Shown here: positions 1 through 15,600 of the stretch, in pieces
How positions within the stretch are numbered: the stretch's first letter is position 1
Layout of the letters: every line of letters begins with the position of its first letter
NCBI GenBank assembly: GCA_038501195.1
Contig: JBBPUQ010000003.1
Coordinates: forward strand, 3,192,501-3,256,500
Length of the DNA: 64,000 nt
Source: Nemania diffusa
Taxonomy: Eukaryota; Ascomycota; Sordariomycetes; Xylariales; Xylariaceae
Direction of reading: 5' to 3'
Position numbers and translations under genes: made by a program
The notes under the pieces: generated by a model
Seen by the model: the letters and a program-made list of their open reading frames with translations, nothing else
Database searches by the model: none
Told to the model about the DNA's origin: nothing

Positions 1-1139
1 TTATATTAATTTAAATAATATATTTAATATATTAATAAAATTTAACTATTATTAATTAAAATTAAATTAATTTAAATTATATTTTTATATATAAATATAT
101 ATTATTATTTAAATTTTTGAAATTATTATAATAAATTTAATTAAAAATATTAATATATTTATTAAAAATAATATAAAATATAATAATTTTAATAATTTTT
201 ATTTAATTAATTATTATTATATAAAATTTTAATTTTTTTATATTAATAAATATATATAAATTTATAAAGTTTATAATATTATAAAATTAAATTAATTTTT
301 TAAATTAAATTTATTATTAAATAATTATTTCTTAATTTAATATAATATTAATAATAAATTATTAAAGTAAATATAAGTTTATATTTAATATTATATATTT
401 ATAATTATATTTATTTTATTATTATTTTATTAAAAAAATATAATTATTAATAAATTATAATATTTAGTTTTAATTAAATAATAAAAAAACTATTAAATAA
501 AAAATAATTAAAAGTTTTTTTAATATATATATATTTATATATAAAATAAAATAAAATTTTATTTAATATATAAAATTTAAAATTTAAAATAATATATTTT
601 AAATATAATAATAAAAAATAAAGTTATAAAAAATAAATAATTAAAATATAAAAATAAAAAATAAAAAAAAAATATTATTTTATATATTTAATTATATATA
701 ATAACAATTATTATAAATTATTTTATTATAAATATATAATATAATTATTTTTTTTTAAATAAATAAAATATTAATTATAAATTAATTAATAAAATAATTA
801 AATTATATAATATATTTTATATAATTAAAATATTTTAAAATAGTTTTAAATATAAATAAAATATTATTATAATAAATAATTAAAAGTTTATTAGTTATTT
901 TTAATATTAAAAAAAATAAATTATATATATATAAATTAATAAATAAAAATTTTATTAAATATTATTAACTTTTATTAAAAAATAAATATTTTAATATAAA
1001 TTATTTTATATATTATAATTTTTAAAAATAAATAATTATATAATTTCTTTTAAAAAATATAAAATTAAATTAAATTAAATTAAATTATATTAAAATAAAT
1101 TATTTAATATTTAAATTTAAATTAAAAGTTTTAATTTTA

Positions 1140-1930
1140 ATTATATATTTAATTATTATATTAAAATAATTATTAAATCTTTTATAAACTTTATTTTATA
1201 TATATATTAAATTAATATAATTTAAATAAAATTATATTATTTAATTTTTAAATATAAAAAAACAATATTATATAATATTAATTTTATAATATATTATTAT
1301 AATTTGAAAAGATTTATAATATTTAAATAAATATAATAATTTAAATTATTTTAAAAAAATATTATAAAAAGTTTAAATATATAAATCTTTTTAAAATTTT
1401 ATTTATATATATATTTTAAATATAATAATATTTATTAATATTATAAATTTTAATTTAATTAATTATAATAATAATTATTTTATTTATATAATTATAAATT
1501 TAAATATATTAATTATTATAAATATTAAAATTATTTATATAAATTTATTATTATTTGATTTTTTAATAAAATTTATAAATTTATTTTTAAATATTTTTTA
1601 ATATTTAATAATAATAATTATATTTATTTAAATATAAAATTAATAATAGTTATTATTAAATTTTATTATAAATATTTATATAAATTATTAATTATTACAT
1701 TTTTAATTTTATTTATATATAATTTTATATATATTATATAAAATATATTAAAAATAATAATAATATTTTATTATTTTAAATTAATTATTTTTATTTTAAA
1801 TTTTTAATTATATTTTAATATATAAATTTATAATTTTAAATTTATTTTATTTATATTTTTATATTTATTATAATAATTTTAAACTATTTTTATTTAATTA
1901 ATTAATTTAAATAATTATTTTTTTTATATA
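1140..1930. mobile_element. Truncated, AT-degraded copy (C) of LTR element family 1
   Basis: This stretch is similar, in the same order and orientation, to about 16,570-17,580 inside the 12,376-18,255 element. For example, a motif of type attatattaaaataattat near 1,156 recurs near 16,587, and a segment ending ttatataaaatatatta near 1,736-1,750 recurs near 17,375-17,390. The flanking LTR is not recognisable. The similarity was judged by eye and the ends are approximate. No coding potential remains. Confidence 0.5.
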
Positions 1931-2530
1931 AATAATTAAAAAATAAAACATAAAAGTTATTTTTAAATATAATCTTTTTATATTTTTTTTTTAATTTATT
2001 TATTTATAATTATATATTATAATTATTAATTAATTTTAAAATAACTTTATATATTTATATATAAATTTAATTTAAATATATATATATATTAATATTATTA
2101 ATATTAATATAATTTTAAATTATATTAAATATTATATTTATATAATAATTTATTTTATTATAGTTATTAATTTAAAAATATTATTATATTTAATTATAAA
2201 ATAGTTTATTATTAATTTTTTATTATATATATAAAATATATAAATAATAATATTTTATTAATTTTAATAGCTTTTATATAAAAATATTTTTATAAAACTT
2301 ATTTTAATATAATTAAAATATATTATTTAAAATATTATTATATATTAAATTTAAAAATATAATAAAAAAATATTAATTAAGTAAATTTAAAATAATAATT
2401 TAAAAACTTTATATAATAAATATAATTTTATATATAAAAATATAATTAAAAATAAAAATATTTAATAAATTAATTATATAAATAAAAATATATAAAAATT
2501 AATTAAATAATATAAAAATAATAAAAAAAT

Positions 2531-2618
2531 AATAAATATTAAAATTAAAATTATTATATAAAATTAAAACGTTTAATAAATATTAAAATTAAAATTATTA
2601 TATAAAAATAAAACGTTT
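2531..2618. repeat. 44-bp tandem duplication
   Basis: Two adjacent, nearly identical 44-bp units begin at 2,531 and 2,575, each ending in aaaacgttt. The near identity inside otherwise heavily diverged DNA suggests a duplication younger than most of the decay. The downstream 2,620-2,690 stretch resembles the reverse complement of one end of the family 1 LTR. Confidence 0.7.
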
Positions 2619-3239
2619 AATAAAAATTTATAAAGTTTATAAATTATTTTAAATTTATATATATATAATTTTATTAATAAATAAAATATTAAAATTATGT
2701 AATTTTATTTTATTATTAATAAAATTTATTTAAAAAAAGTTTAAAAAAATTAAAGTTTTATAAAAATATTTATTTAATATTTTAATAATTAAAAATTTAA
2801 TATAAAATAATTAAATATTAATAAAATAATAAAATTATTATAATATTAAAATTATTATTAATTTTATTTAAATTTAAAAATTTAATTTATATAAAAAATA
2901 TAATAATATAAATTTTAAATTAAAATAGTTTTATATAAAAAATAAAAATATAAATTAATAAAACTTATATATAAATATATTTATATAATTAATATTAACT
3001 ATATAGTTAGTTTTATTAATTTATTAATATTTTATTAAATGTTATATTATTATAAAAAAATTATTTCAAACTATTTAATAGCTAATATTAATTTAATATA
3101 TTATTTATTAATAAAATTTATAAATTATAATATTGTTTTTAAATTTATATAATAAAATAACTTATTAATAAAAAATAAAAAAAATAAAAAAGTTTTTATT
3201 ATATATTATAATAAATAATAATATAATCTTTTATTTAAT

Positions 3240-3470
3240 ATAATTAATATAATAAATAAAAATTAAATTATATATATAAATAAAAGTTTTATTAAATAAT
3301 TAAATAAATAAAAAATATAGAAATTATTAAATTTTATAACGTTTATAAACTATATATATATATATAAATTATTAATATATAATTTTTTTAATTAAATTTT
3401 GTTTTAATATATATATTTATAAATTATTTTAAATTTATATATATATATAATTATAAAATAGCTTTTATAT
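3240..3470. repeat. Reverse-oriented LTR relic of family 1
   Basis: Reading this segment against the reverse complement of the LTR at 12,376-12,678 gives collinear matches: a run of type attaaataattaaataaat, then a TA-rich run, then aaattattttaaat followed by a second TA run. It therefore looks like a solo or broken LTR in the opposite orientation to the 12,376-18,255 element. A fragment of the same end may also lie at about 2,620-2,690. Boundaries are approximate. Confidence 0.5.
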
Positions 3471-3580
3471 TAAACTTTTTATTTTTTATATAAAAAATAA
3501 ATTATATTTTATAGTTATTAAACAAAAATAAAAATTATTAATTAAATAAAAAAAATTTAATTATTATTAAATTAAAAACT

Positions 3581-3718
3581 TTTTATATTTTTATATTTTT
3601 ATATTTTTATATTTTTATATTTTTATATTTTTATATTTTTATATTTTTATATTTTTATATTTTTATATTTTTATATTTTTATATTTTTATATTTTTATAT
3701 TTTTATATTTTTATATTT
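3581..3718. repeat. 8-bp microsatellite (ATATTTTT)n
   Basis: About 17 near-perfect copies of an 8-base unit. It is much more regular than its surroundings, so it expanded by slippage after, or independently of, the point-mutation decay. Confidence 0.9.
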
Positions 3719-3838
3719 TATATAATATTATAAAAAATATATATAATTAAAAGTTAAAAATAAATAATTTATTTAAATATATTTTTAATATAATAGTTAT
3801 AAATAATAAAAAATTTAAAATATATAAAGCTATATAAT

Positions 3839-3864
3839 ATAATAATAATAATAATAATAATAAT
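3839..3864. repeat. (AAT)n microsatellite
   Basis: About nine uninterrupted AAT/ATA triplets. Confidence 0.8.
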
Positions 3865-5489
3865 ATATTTATATAAATAATTTTAATATTAATATTAATA
3901 AATATATTAAAACTTTTAATTATATAAATAAATTATTTAATATTATATTATTATATTTATATTAAATAATTTATAATAATTTAATTAAAATAAATTAATT
4001 TATTATATTTATAAAAGTTATAATAATAAATTATATAATATAATATATATTAAAATTAAAATATTTATTTTATTTTATTATTAATTTAAAACTATTAAAA
4101 AATAATATTATATAATATTTTTAATATTTAAAAAAATAAACAATATTATTTAAATTTTATTAATTTAATATATAAATAAAACAAATTTTATATAATTTTT
4201 TATAATTATTTTTATATAATAATTAATTATAATAAATATTAAATTCATTAAATTATAATTTTTCATTTATAAATAAAACAAAATAATTTAAAAAAAAATA
4301 ATATTTAAAATAATAAAAATTATAATTATTAAATTATAATTTATATAATATATATTAAAATTTAATTATTATAAATAATATTATTTTATATAATAATTAT
4401 ATTAATATATTTTAATATATTTAAATTTAAATTTGTTTTAATTAATTAAAACTTTATATATATAGTTTTATTGTTTAATTTATAAATAGATTATTATTAT
4501 ATAATAAATATTTATTTTATTATTAAATAATATAATATTAAATATTTAAAATAATTATATAATTATAATTTTAAATAAACTTTTTTTTTAAAATTATAAT
4601 AATTATATAATAAAATTAATAAAAGAAATAATAATAAATATAAAATAAATTATTATATATAATATTTTAAAATAAAAAACTTTATTATATAAAAATTATA
4701 ATAAATTTATATTAAATTATAAAAATAATATAAATTTTTTATATAATAATATATTTTATAATAATTTAAATTTTAAAATTAAAAATAAAACAATTTAATT
4801 TTTAATAAATTTTATATATTTTTATTAAATATTAATATATATATATATATATTTAAAATTAAATATTAGCAATAAATAATTTTTATTTAAATAATTAATA
4901 TAATTAAAATATTATTTATTAAAAAAAAAGTTTTATATAAATAAATTAACTTTAATATTTCAAATATAATATTTTTATTAATATTATTATTATTAAATAT
5001 AATTATATAATAAATTAATATAATAATATTTATTTTTTAATATTAATTAATTAAAAGTTATATTTAATATTAAATAAATATATATATTATTTTATTATAT
5101 ATTTAAAATTTTATAAATAAAAAATATTATTATAAATAATTATAAAAATTTTAAAAAAATATAACTAAATTAATTAATTAATTAATTATTTTTTTTATTT
5201 TTAAAGCTTATTTTAAAATTAAAAAATTAAAATTATATAAAATAATATAAAAATTAATATTAATTAAATTATATAAATAAAAAAAAAGTTTATATTATTA
5301 TATAAAATATTTATTTTATTTTTTTAAAATAAAATTATAATATTATAATTAATATAATAAATAAAATAATTAAATTTTATTATATATAAATTAAATTATA
5401 TTATTAATAAAAAATTATATTTAATTTATTATATAAAATATAAAATTTTATATATAATATAATTAAATAAAATAATTATTATAATAATT

Positions 5490-5822
5490 TATATAAGCTA
5501 TTAATTTTTATATTTAGTTTATTAATTATAAATTAAAATTTATATATTTTATTATAATATAACTTTATAATTTTTATTAATATATAAAAACTATAATTTT
5601 TAAAAAAACTTATTTTAAAAGATTTATTTTATAAAATTTCTTTTAAAAATTTTTTAATTAAATTTTATAATTTTAATTATAACTTTATTTATAGTTTTAT
5701 ATATTTATATATTTTATATAATATATATATATAATTAAACTTTTTTTTTATTTTTTTTTATTTTAAATCTTTTAATTAATAAAATTATTTAATTAGTTTT
5801 TATTTTTTTTATAATTATAATA
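5490..5822 (+). repeat. Left LTR of family 2
   Basis: Collinear with 10,250-10,546. Shared landmarks include attaattataaattaaaa (5,521 and 10,266), tttaattaaattttataatt, a TA run (5,717-5,733 and 10,447-10,463), a T-rich tract, and aattaataaaattatttaat. Differences are mostly transitions plus short indels. The left end is approximate. Confidence 0.6.
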
Positions 5823-8674
5823 TAATTTTAAAATTAAACTTTATATTTATTAATAAATATTTAATTTAAATATATAACTTTGATTTATTTTATATAATTT
5901 ATATATTATAAATAAATTATTTTAATTATATATTTAAAATAAAACTATTAATTTAATATATTATTTATATTTTTTTAAAAAAATGTTATTATTTAAAATT
6001 TTCAAATTAAATTTAAAAATTAATTAAATTTAATTAATTAATTAATTATAACTTTAATTATAATTTTATTTGTTATTTTATTATTTATAAAATTTATTAA
6101 TAATAAAAATAAATTTAATAAATTAATTTTATATTAATAATTAAAAATAACAAATTAAAACAATAATAATAATTTTAATTAAAAAAAAAGTTTATTATTA
6201 ATTAAAATATTATTATTATATATAAAATTTAAATTAACTTTTATTATTAATAAATAATTATATTATAAAAACAATTTAATTTTATTATATTTTTTAAATA
6301 TAAATATAAAAGCAATATTTTTTAAAAAAAATTATAAATATTATTTTTTAGTTTTATAATATAATTATATAATTTATATTTAAAAAACAATTAATTAAAT
6401 TTAATAATTAATATATAATTTATTAAAATAAAACTAAAATAAAAGTTATATATTTTAAAAAATTTATTAATAATTAAAATAAATTTATTAATAAATTTAA
6501 AAAAAAATAAAACTATTTTTTATAATAAAAAAAGTTAAATATATTATTTGTTTTTTTAATTTAAAAAACTTATTTTATAATTAATAAAAGTTTATTATTA
6601 ATTTATTATTTAATTATTTAATAATATTTAATAATATAACTAAAATAATTTAAATATTAATTATTATTTATTATAATTTAAATTAAATTATAATAATTTA
6701 ATTATTGTTGATTAAATATTATTGTAAACTTTTTAAATAATTAAATATTTATTAATTTATTTTATATTTTAATAGTTTTATTTAAAACATTTAAATATTA
6801 ATTTCAAAAATAAAAATTTTAAAACTAATATTAATTTATATTTTATATATAAAAAATGTTATAATATAATTATTAATAATTATTAAAAAAAAAAATTAAA
6901 AAAATTAAACTTTAAATATAAATAATTTTAAAAAAAGTTTTTATTTTAATAATAAATTTAATAAAATTAAAAAAAACATTAAATTTTTTTAAAATAATAA
7001 ATATAAAAAATTAACTAATAATTAAAAAAAAATATATTAAAATATAAATTAATTTAAAAACTTAAATATTAATTTAAAATTAAAATTATTAAATTAAAAA
7101 AACTAATATTATTAATTAATTTTTATAATAAAATAATTAATAAAATAAATTAAATATTAATAATTATTTTAAAAATTTAAAGTTATTAATATTAATTATT
7201 AAAATAAAACATTTTAATAAATTATTAATATAAATAAATTATTTAATTTAATAATATTTTTATTTTTATATAATTGTTTTTTATAATTATTATTTTATTA
7301 AAAACTAAAATTAAAAAAAACAATTAATTTAAAAATTTAATAAATTATAAATTAATATAATAAAATAAAATAAACTTAAATATAAAATTTAAATTAAAAA
7401 AAAAAAACTTTAAATAATATTAAAAAATGTTATAATATAATATATTAATTAATAATTTAATTTAAAATTTTAAAATTTATATTAATAATATAAAAGTTAT
7501 AATTTAATTAAAATAAAATTATATAAATAATTTAATTTAAATTTATTAAAAAAAAGTTAATATATTTAATAAATTAATTTTAATTTAATATATTATAAAA
7601 ATATTTAATATTAATTAAATTATTAATATTAATATTTTTTATAAAAAATAATAAAAAACTTTTAATAATAAATTAATATTATTTTTATTTAATAAAAATT
7701 TAAAATATATTAAATTTATAAAATAGTTAATATTTAAAAAATTAATTTATTTAAATTTTCTTTTTTTAAATTTAATTAATTAAAATATTATTGTTTTAAT
7801 TTAGTTATAATATAGTTTTAAAATTTAATAATAAATTTAAAAATAATAGCTTTTTATAATATTATATATTAATTTAATATATTTTTTTAAAATAAAAAAT
7901 AAAAAAACTATTAAAATTAAAATTTATTAAATTAAATATAAACTTAAATATAATATTTATTTTATTAATATTTAAATTTTATATTAATTTTTAATAATAA
8001 AATTAATAGTTAAAAAATTAAATTATTTAACTTTTTAATTTAAAAAATATATTTAAAATTTAATATTATTAATAATTAAATTTTATTTTTAAATTATAAT
8101 TTAAATTAAACTTAAAATTTTTAATTAAATAATATTATTGTTTAATTTAAAAATAAAACTTATATAACAATAAAATTTTATTAATATATATTTTAATAAT
8201 ATTTTAATTTATTTTAAAATTATTATTATAAATTATTTAAATATAATTTTAAAAATTAACTAAAATATTAAAATAAATTTAAAAAAATTAAAACAATTAA
8301 AAATTAAAGATTTTAAAATTATAAAATTTTAAAAAAATATTTTTTTATTATATTAATAATATTTTTAAATTATTTATATAATTATTTAAAAAAAATTATA
8401 AATAAATATTAAATTTAAATTAATATAAAATTTTTAAAATAATAAAAAAACTAATTATATTAATTTTAATATATATTAAAATAAATATTTTATATAATAT
8501 AATTAAAAAAAATTATTTAATAAAATTAAAAAAAAAAAAACAAGTTATTAATTATTTTTTAAAAATTATAACTTTATATAAATAAATTTATTTTATATAA
8601 AACTAAAAAATATTAATATTAATATAATCTTTTAAATATTGTTATTTTAAATTATTAAATATATAGTTTTAAAT

Positions 8675-8720
8675 AATTATTAATTATTAATTATTAATTA
8701 TTAATTATTAATTATTAATT
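8675..8720. repeat. Heptamer microsatellite (TTAATTA)n
   Basis: Six to seven copies of a 7-base unit inside the family 2 interior. It probably arose by slippage after insertion. Confidence 0.8.
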
Positions 8721-10249
8721 TATTAATTAATTAAAAAAGCTTTTTTAATAAATTAAATTAAATAAATAAACTTTTTAAATAATTTTAACATTATTTTTTA
8801 ATATTAATAAAAAAAAACAATTTTATAAATAATATATTTTTTTAAAAAAAAATTAATTTATTAATAATTAAAACTTAAAAATAAAATAAAAAAACTTTTA
8901 TATTTATTAAATTAAATATAATTAAAAATTTTATAATTATTTTTTAATTTATTAAAATAAAAATATTAATTATAAAAAATAATAATTTAATTAATTTAAT
9001 TTTAAAAAAAAAATATAATTTTAAATTTAAAAAGTTATAATAAATAAAATTATTTTTTTTAAATTGTTTTATTATAAAAAATATATAAATTAATATTAAT
9101 AATTTATTAAAATTAAACTAAATTAATATAAATATTTAAATAAATTTATTATTAGTTTTTTTTAAAAAAAAAATTATATTAATATATTAACAATTGTTAT
9201 AAATATAAATATAATAAAAAAATAAAAAAAAAATAAAAAATTATTATATTTAATATTTATATTATAAAATATTTAAAAATATATTATAATAAATAATAAA
9301 AATATATTTTTAAACTAATATAAATATAATTATATATAATTAATTATTAATAAATTTAATAAAATTATTGTTATTTTATTTAATTAAAAAATAAATAATA
9401 TAAAAAAACTAATATTTAAATATTATTATATATTATATTATATTTTTAATAATATAAAACTATTTATTTTATAAATATTAAATATAAATAAAATAATATT
9501 TATTATTTTTAAATATAAAATATTATAAAAAAATAAATTATAATTTAAATTAAAAATTATATTTTTATATAAATAAATATTAAAAAAATTAAAATAAATA
9601 TTTGTTAATTTTAAATTTTATATATAATTTTTTATAATGTTTAAAATTAAATTTTAAAATTATTTAATTTTTATATTTAAAAAAAAAATTTATTAATAAA
9701 TAAATTAAATAAATATAAAAACTAATTATTTAAATATAATAAATTTAAAAAATTATATATAAAGTTATTAAAATTATATAAAAAAATTAAAAAATTTAAA
9801 TTAATAAAAAATAAAAGTTTATTAATTTTTTTAAATATAATAAAATATAGTTATAAATTAAATATATTAAATTTATATAAAAATAAAAACTTATTTTATA
9901 TAAATAAATTAAAACAAATAAATAATAATTAAATATTATAATAATTATAAAATTTAATATTAATTAAAAAAATTAATAATAAATTAAAATTTAAAATAAA
10001 TTAAATATTAAAATTAAAATAAAATAAAAATTTAATAATATTTAATATTTTATAAAAAACTTTAAAAATATATTTATTATATTAAATTAATATTATTTAA
10101 ATTAATTTATTAAATTAAAATTATTAATTAAATTATAAAACTAAATAAAATTAAAAATTATAAATAAATTTATAAAAAAGTATAAAAATAATAATTAAAT
10201 ATTTAATTTAAATATTATATTTATTTAATTTTTAAAATAAATAATATAA

Positions 10250-10546
10250 TACTTTATATAAATTATTAATTATAAATTAAAACTTATATATTTAATTATA
10301 ATAAAATTTTATAATTTTTATTAATTTATAAAAATTATTATTTTTAAAAAAACTTATTTTATAAAATTTATAATAAAAAAACTTTAATTAAATTTTATAA
10401 TTTTAATTATAATTTTATTTATAATTTTATATATTTATATAATTTATATAATATATATATATAATTTAAGTTTTTTTTTTTTTTTTTTAAAGTTTTTAAT
10501 TAATAAAATTATTTAATTAATTTTTATATTTATTATAATTATAACA
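10250..10546 (+). repeat. Right LTR of family 2
   Basis: Direct-repeat partner of 5,490-5,822. The similarity stops after ataattataa at 10,544, matching 5,820 in the left copy, which sets the right edge of the element. Confidence 0.6.
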
Positions 10547-12375
10547 GTTATTTTAATAAAAGTAAACTTTATATTATAATAAATTTTATTAATAATAAAA
10601 TAAAAATAAATAATAAAAATAAATTAAAATTTAAATTAAATAAATTTTTTTTATTAATTTTAAACTAGTTTTTTATTTTATATTATATTTTTAAATTTAA
10701 TATATAATTTTATTTTAAATAATATATTTTAATATAGTTTTTTTTAAATTATTAAATAATTATAATTTTAATATAAAAATAAATTAAAAAAGTTTTATTA
10801 TATTTATTAATAATTAATATTTAAATTATATAATAAAAATAAAATAATATAATTAAACAAAAGTTTTTTAAATTATATTAAACTATAAAAATAATAATAA
10901 AATTTAAATTTATATATAAACTTTAATAATTTATTATAACTTTAAAACTATTATTAATATAAAATTATAAAATATTATTTAATTATATATATAATTATAT
11001 AAAAAATTAAATTAAAAATATTTATATTTATTTATTAAAAATAAATATTTTATAAATATTATATAATTATTATTAAAAATTAAATATAAAAATTTTAATA
11101 TATAATTTATATTTAATATATAGTTAAAAAAATAACTTTATAAATGTATAATTAAAACTTTTAAAAAATAATATTTTTAATATTATATTTAAATTGTTTT
11201 TATATAAAATTAAAACTAAAATTAATATTTAAATAATTTATTAAATTTATAAAAATAAAATTTATATAAATAAATAAATTTTTTTTATTTATAAAAATAA
11301 TTATTAATAATATATTATTTTTATATATTAATTATTATATAAATTTAAAAATTATTAAAAATAATATTAAAAAATTAAACTTATAAATATAATAATAAAT
11401 TAATAATATATAAAAAAATTATAATTAATATTTTTAAATTTTAATTAAATAAAAATGTAAATTTTTAATTTAAATTTATAATTATATTAAATTATAAAAA
11501 CTATATAAAAAATAATAATATTTATTAAATTTTAATTAAAAATAAATATATTTTTTTAATATATTTATAAATAAAATAATTAATAAATTTAATTAAATAA
11601 TTATATTATTAATTAAATATAAAAAAATAATTTAATATAAATAAATTAATTATTTAAATAAAAATATATATAAATTAATTAATATTAAAATTAAAATTAA
11701 AGTTTATATATAAAAAAAATTATTAAAAAATTAAATAAATAAAAAATAAAAAAAAATATTATATTTAAATTATATAATTATTATATAAATAAATTAATTT
11801 AAAATATATTATCATTTTAATTATAAAATATTAAATATAAATATATTTATATATAATTTAAATTTATTATATATTAAAAAAAACATTAATAAATTTATTA
11901 TTATAAATTTTAAATTAATAATATTATATTAAAAAAGTTTTTATATAAATTTAATAATAAATAAATAATATATTAATAATAAAAAAAATTTAATATATAT
12001 TTATATTATAAAAGCTTTTTATTTTAATAAAATAAAATAATTAAAAAATTTAATAAATATTAAAATTAAAAATATTATTTAAAATTTTTTATTAAATTAA
12101 TAATTTAATTTAATTTATATTTTTAAATATATAATTAAAAGTTTAATTATATTATTAAATAAATATTAAATAATTTTTATTTTATAATTTATAAATTTTA
12201 TAAATTTTATATAAATAAATATTAATTTAAAATTTAAAGTTAATATATATAAATAAAGTTTTATTAATATTAAAAAGTTTATTTTAAAAAATATTTATTA
12301 TATTTATAAATATTTAATAAATAAATTAATATAATAAAACTTTTATTATAATTTATTATTAATTAAATTATTAAC
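10547..12375. other. AT-rich spacer between the two LTR elements
   Basis: Degraded A/T sequence. Nothing beyond scattered short repeats was recognised; the last 120 bases before 12,376 loosely resemble other family 1 flanks. Confidence 0.5.
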
Positions 12376-12678
12376 AAAACATTTTATATATATATATATA
12401 TAAAGATTTAAAATAATTTATAAAGTTTAAAATTTATTTTTTAAGTTTTAAAGTTTTATATTAATTTATATATACATTTTATAAAAAAAAATATAATTAA
12501 AAAAGTTATATATAAATTATTTATATATATATATATATAAAATTTATAAATTTTATAAATTTTAATAAATTTTTATATTTTTTATTTATTTAATTATTTA
12601 ATAAAAATTTTAGTTTAAATTTTAATTATATATATTTAATATATATATATAAATTTTATTAAATGATTAATTTAATAT
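12376..12678 (-). repeat. Left LTR of family 1 copy A
   Basis: Collinear with 17,954-18,255. Shared landmarks include a TA run, gatttaaaataatttata, gttttatattaatttatata, gttatatataaattattt, tttatttatttaattattta, and attaatttaatat at the inner edge. The sequences diverge abruptly after 12,679. Confidence 0.75.
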
Positions 12679-15600
12679 TAAAGCTTTTTTTTTTTTTTAT
12701 ATAATAATTTTAATTTTAATATTAATTAATTTTTTGTTATTTTTTTTTATTATTTAATTGATTTATATATATTTTTATTTATATAATTTATTTATTTATA
12801 TTAATTAGTTTTTTTAATATTTAATTAAATATTTTTTTTATATTAATATTTATTAAGTTATTTTTTTTATTAATTTAATATATTTTTATAATTTTATAAT
12901 TTTTATATATTTTTTAAATTAATATAATATTAATTATAAGTTATTTTTTTTATATAATTTTTAATTTAATTAAATATTTATATAAAAATTTAAAATCGAT
13001 ATATATAACTAATAATATAATTAATAGTTTTATTATATAAATAATTTTTTAAAAAATTATATTAAATATAATAATATAATTAAATTTATTAATTATATTA
13101 TATAATTATTTATTAATATATTATATATAATTTATTTATATTTAATTAAATTTTAATAAATAATTTTATTTTTAATTATAAAAATATTTTCTATAAAACT
13201 TTTATTAATTAATATAATTATAAATTTAATTTAAAAATTTAAATTTTTATTATTTATAAATATTTTATTAATAAAAATAAAAATCTTTATATAATTAAAA
13301 TTTAAAAATATATAATATAATTTTTATTATATATTATTAATTTATTATTATATTTATATATTTAATATTTTAATGTTATTTTTTAATAGTTTTTAAATTT
13401 ATATATTAATTAATAAATTATATAATATTTTTAATTAATATATTAATATAATATATATATTTTAAATTTATTAAATAATATATTATTAAAAATAGTTTTT
13501 TATATAAAAATTAATAATATATAATTATTTGATTTATTTTTATTAAATTAAAAAAAAAATCATATTTATTTATTTAGATTTTATTTTTATTAAATTTAAT
13601 AAAATATTTAAATATTAATTTTAGTTTTAGTTTTATATAAAATAATAACTTAGTTTTTTTTTTATATAAAGATTTTTTAAATATAATATTAAAAATATTA
13701 TTTATTTAAAGTTTTATAATTATAAATTTATTAAATTATTTTTTAATATATAATAAATATAAATTATATTTAAATATTTTTATATTTAATTTTTAATAAT
13801 AATATTTATAATAAATTTTATATTAATATAATTTTAATTTAATTAATTTATATAATAATTATATAATTTAAAATATAATATTTATTAAATTTTAGTTTTT
13901 TAGTTTTTTTAATAAATAGATATAAATTTTATAGTTTAATTTATTATATAATTATATATATATTTTAAAAATATTTTATAATTTTATATATATATATTAT
14001 AGTTTTAAATTAATAATAATTTTAAAACTATAATAAATTATTAATTTATATATTAAATTATTAATATTTATATAAAAATTTAAACTTTGTTATTATTTTT
14101 ATAACTTTATATAATTTAATTATTTTATTTTTAACTTTTTATATAAATTTAATTTAAAAAATTTTTATTTAATTATATTAATTTAAATTATATTATATAA
14201 ATTAAAATATATTTTAAATTATTAATATATTTATTTTAGTTATATTTAATTATTTAAAAAATATATTAAATATAATAATTATATTATTTTATTTTAATTA
14301 TATAATTAAAATATAATTATTAATTTTTTTTAATATAAAATATTAATTATTAATAAATATAAATAATTTTTTTAGTTTATTTTTATATTAAAGTTATAAC
14401 TATTTAATAATTTAAAAAAAATTATATAAAAAGTTATTTTTTTTATATAATAAATTAAATATAATTTTTTATTAATAATATAATTTAATTTATTTATTAT
14501 ATTAATTATAATATTATAATTTTTAATTATAAAAATTTTATATAATTTTATTTAGTTTTTATATTTTTTTTATATTATAATTTTATTTTAAAAAAATAAA
14601 AAAAATATTTTATATAATAATATTAATTTATTTTTAATTTATATAATTTAGTTAATATTAATTTTTATATAAATATTTTTTAATATTTTTATATTTTTTT
14701 ATATACTTTTTACTTTTTAAATAATTTTTAATAAAAAAAATAAATCGCTATTAATTTTAAAATAAACTTTAAAAATTAATAAAATAAATATAAAATTATT
14801 TAATTTAATTATATTATTTAAAACTTTTATAATTATTTATAATATTATTTTTTTATTTATATAATAATTGATTTTTTTATATAAAATATTAAATATATAA
14901 TAAAATAATATATTTATTTATTTAATTTTTTTAATAATTTAATATATTTTAATAAATATTTTTTTATATAAAGTTTTAATTAGTTATATATTATTATAAA
15001 ATTTTTTAAATAAAAAATTTATATTAAAATTATATATAATATAATTAAATAACTTTTAATATATTAAAATTTAATATTAATATAATATATTTTAAATATT
15101 ATATATATTTAAAAACTTTAAAAATTTAGCTATTTAAAATAAAATATTTATATTAATTATATATAAAATTAATTATTTATTAATTTATATAATATTAATA
15201 ATAATTTTATAATTTAAATTATATTTATTTTTTAATAAAAATTTAAATTTTTTTAAAATTTAATTATATAATTAATAATAATAATAAAATTTTTTAATTT
15301 TTTAAAATATTAAAATATTAATATTATTATATTTAATTTTTTATAATAATTTTATAAATTTTTTTATATAAAAATATTTAAATTAACAATATAATTTTTA
15401 AAATTTTTATTTTATAAAGTAATTTATAGTTTTTAATTAATTAATATTAAAAAATAAATATTTTTATTTTTATATAATTAATATTATTATATTATTTTAT
15501 TATATAATTATATTTTATACATTATTAAAATAAATATATAATTAATTTATATTTTATAATAATAATAAAAATAAAATTAATATATTTAAAATATAAAATT

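Larger units (their letters stand above)
5490..10546 (+). mobile_element. AT-degraded LTR-type retroelement, family 2
   Basis: Two similar segments in direct orientation of about 300-330 bp (5,490-5,822 and 10,250-10,546, about 4.73-4.75 kb apart) bound an interior of about 4.4 kb. That is the architecture and size of a Ty1/copia or small Ty3/gypsy LTR retrotransposon. The interior plus strand is visibly A-rich. Because C-to-T and G-to-A changes keep purines as purines, this suggests an originally purine-rich coding strand on plus, hence the strand call, which is inference. No pol motif survives and the superfamily cannot be assigned. Confidence 0.5.
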
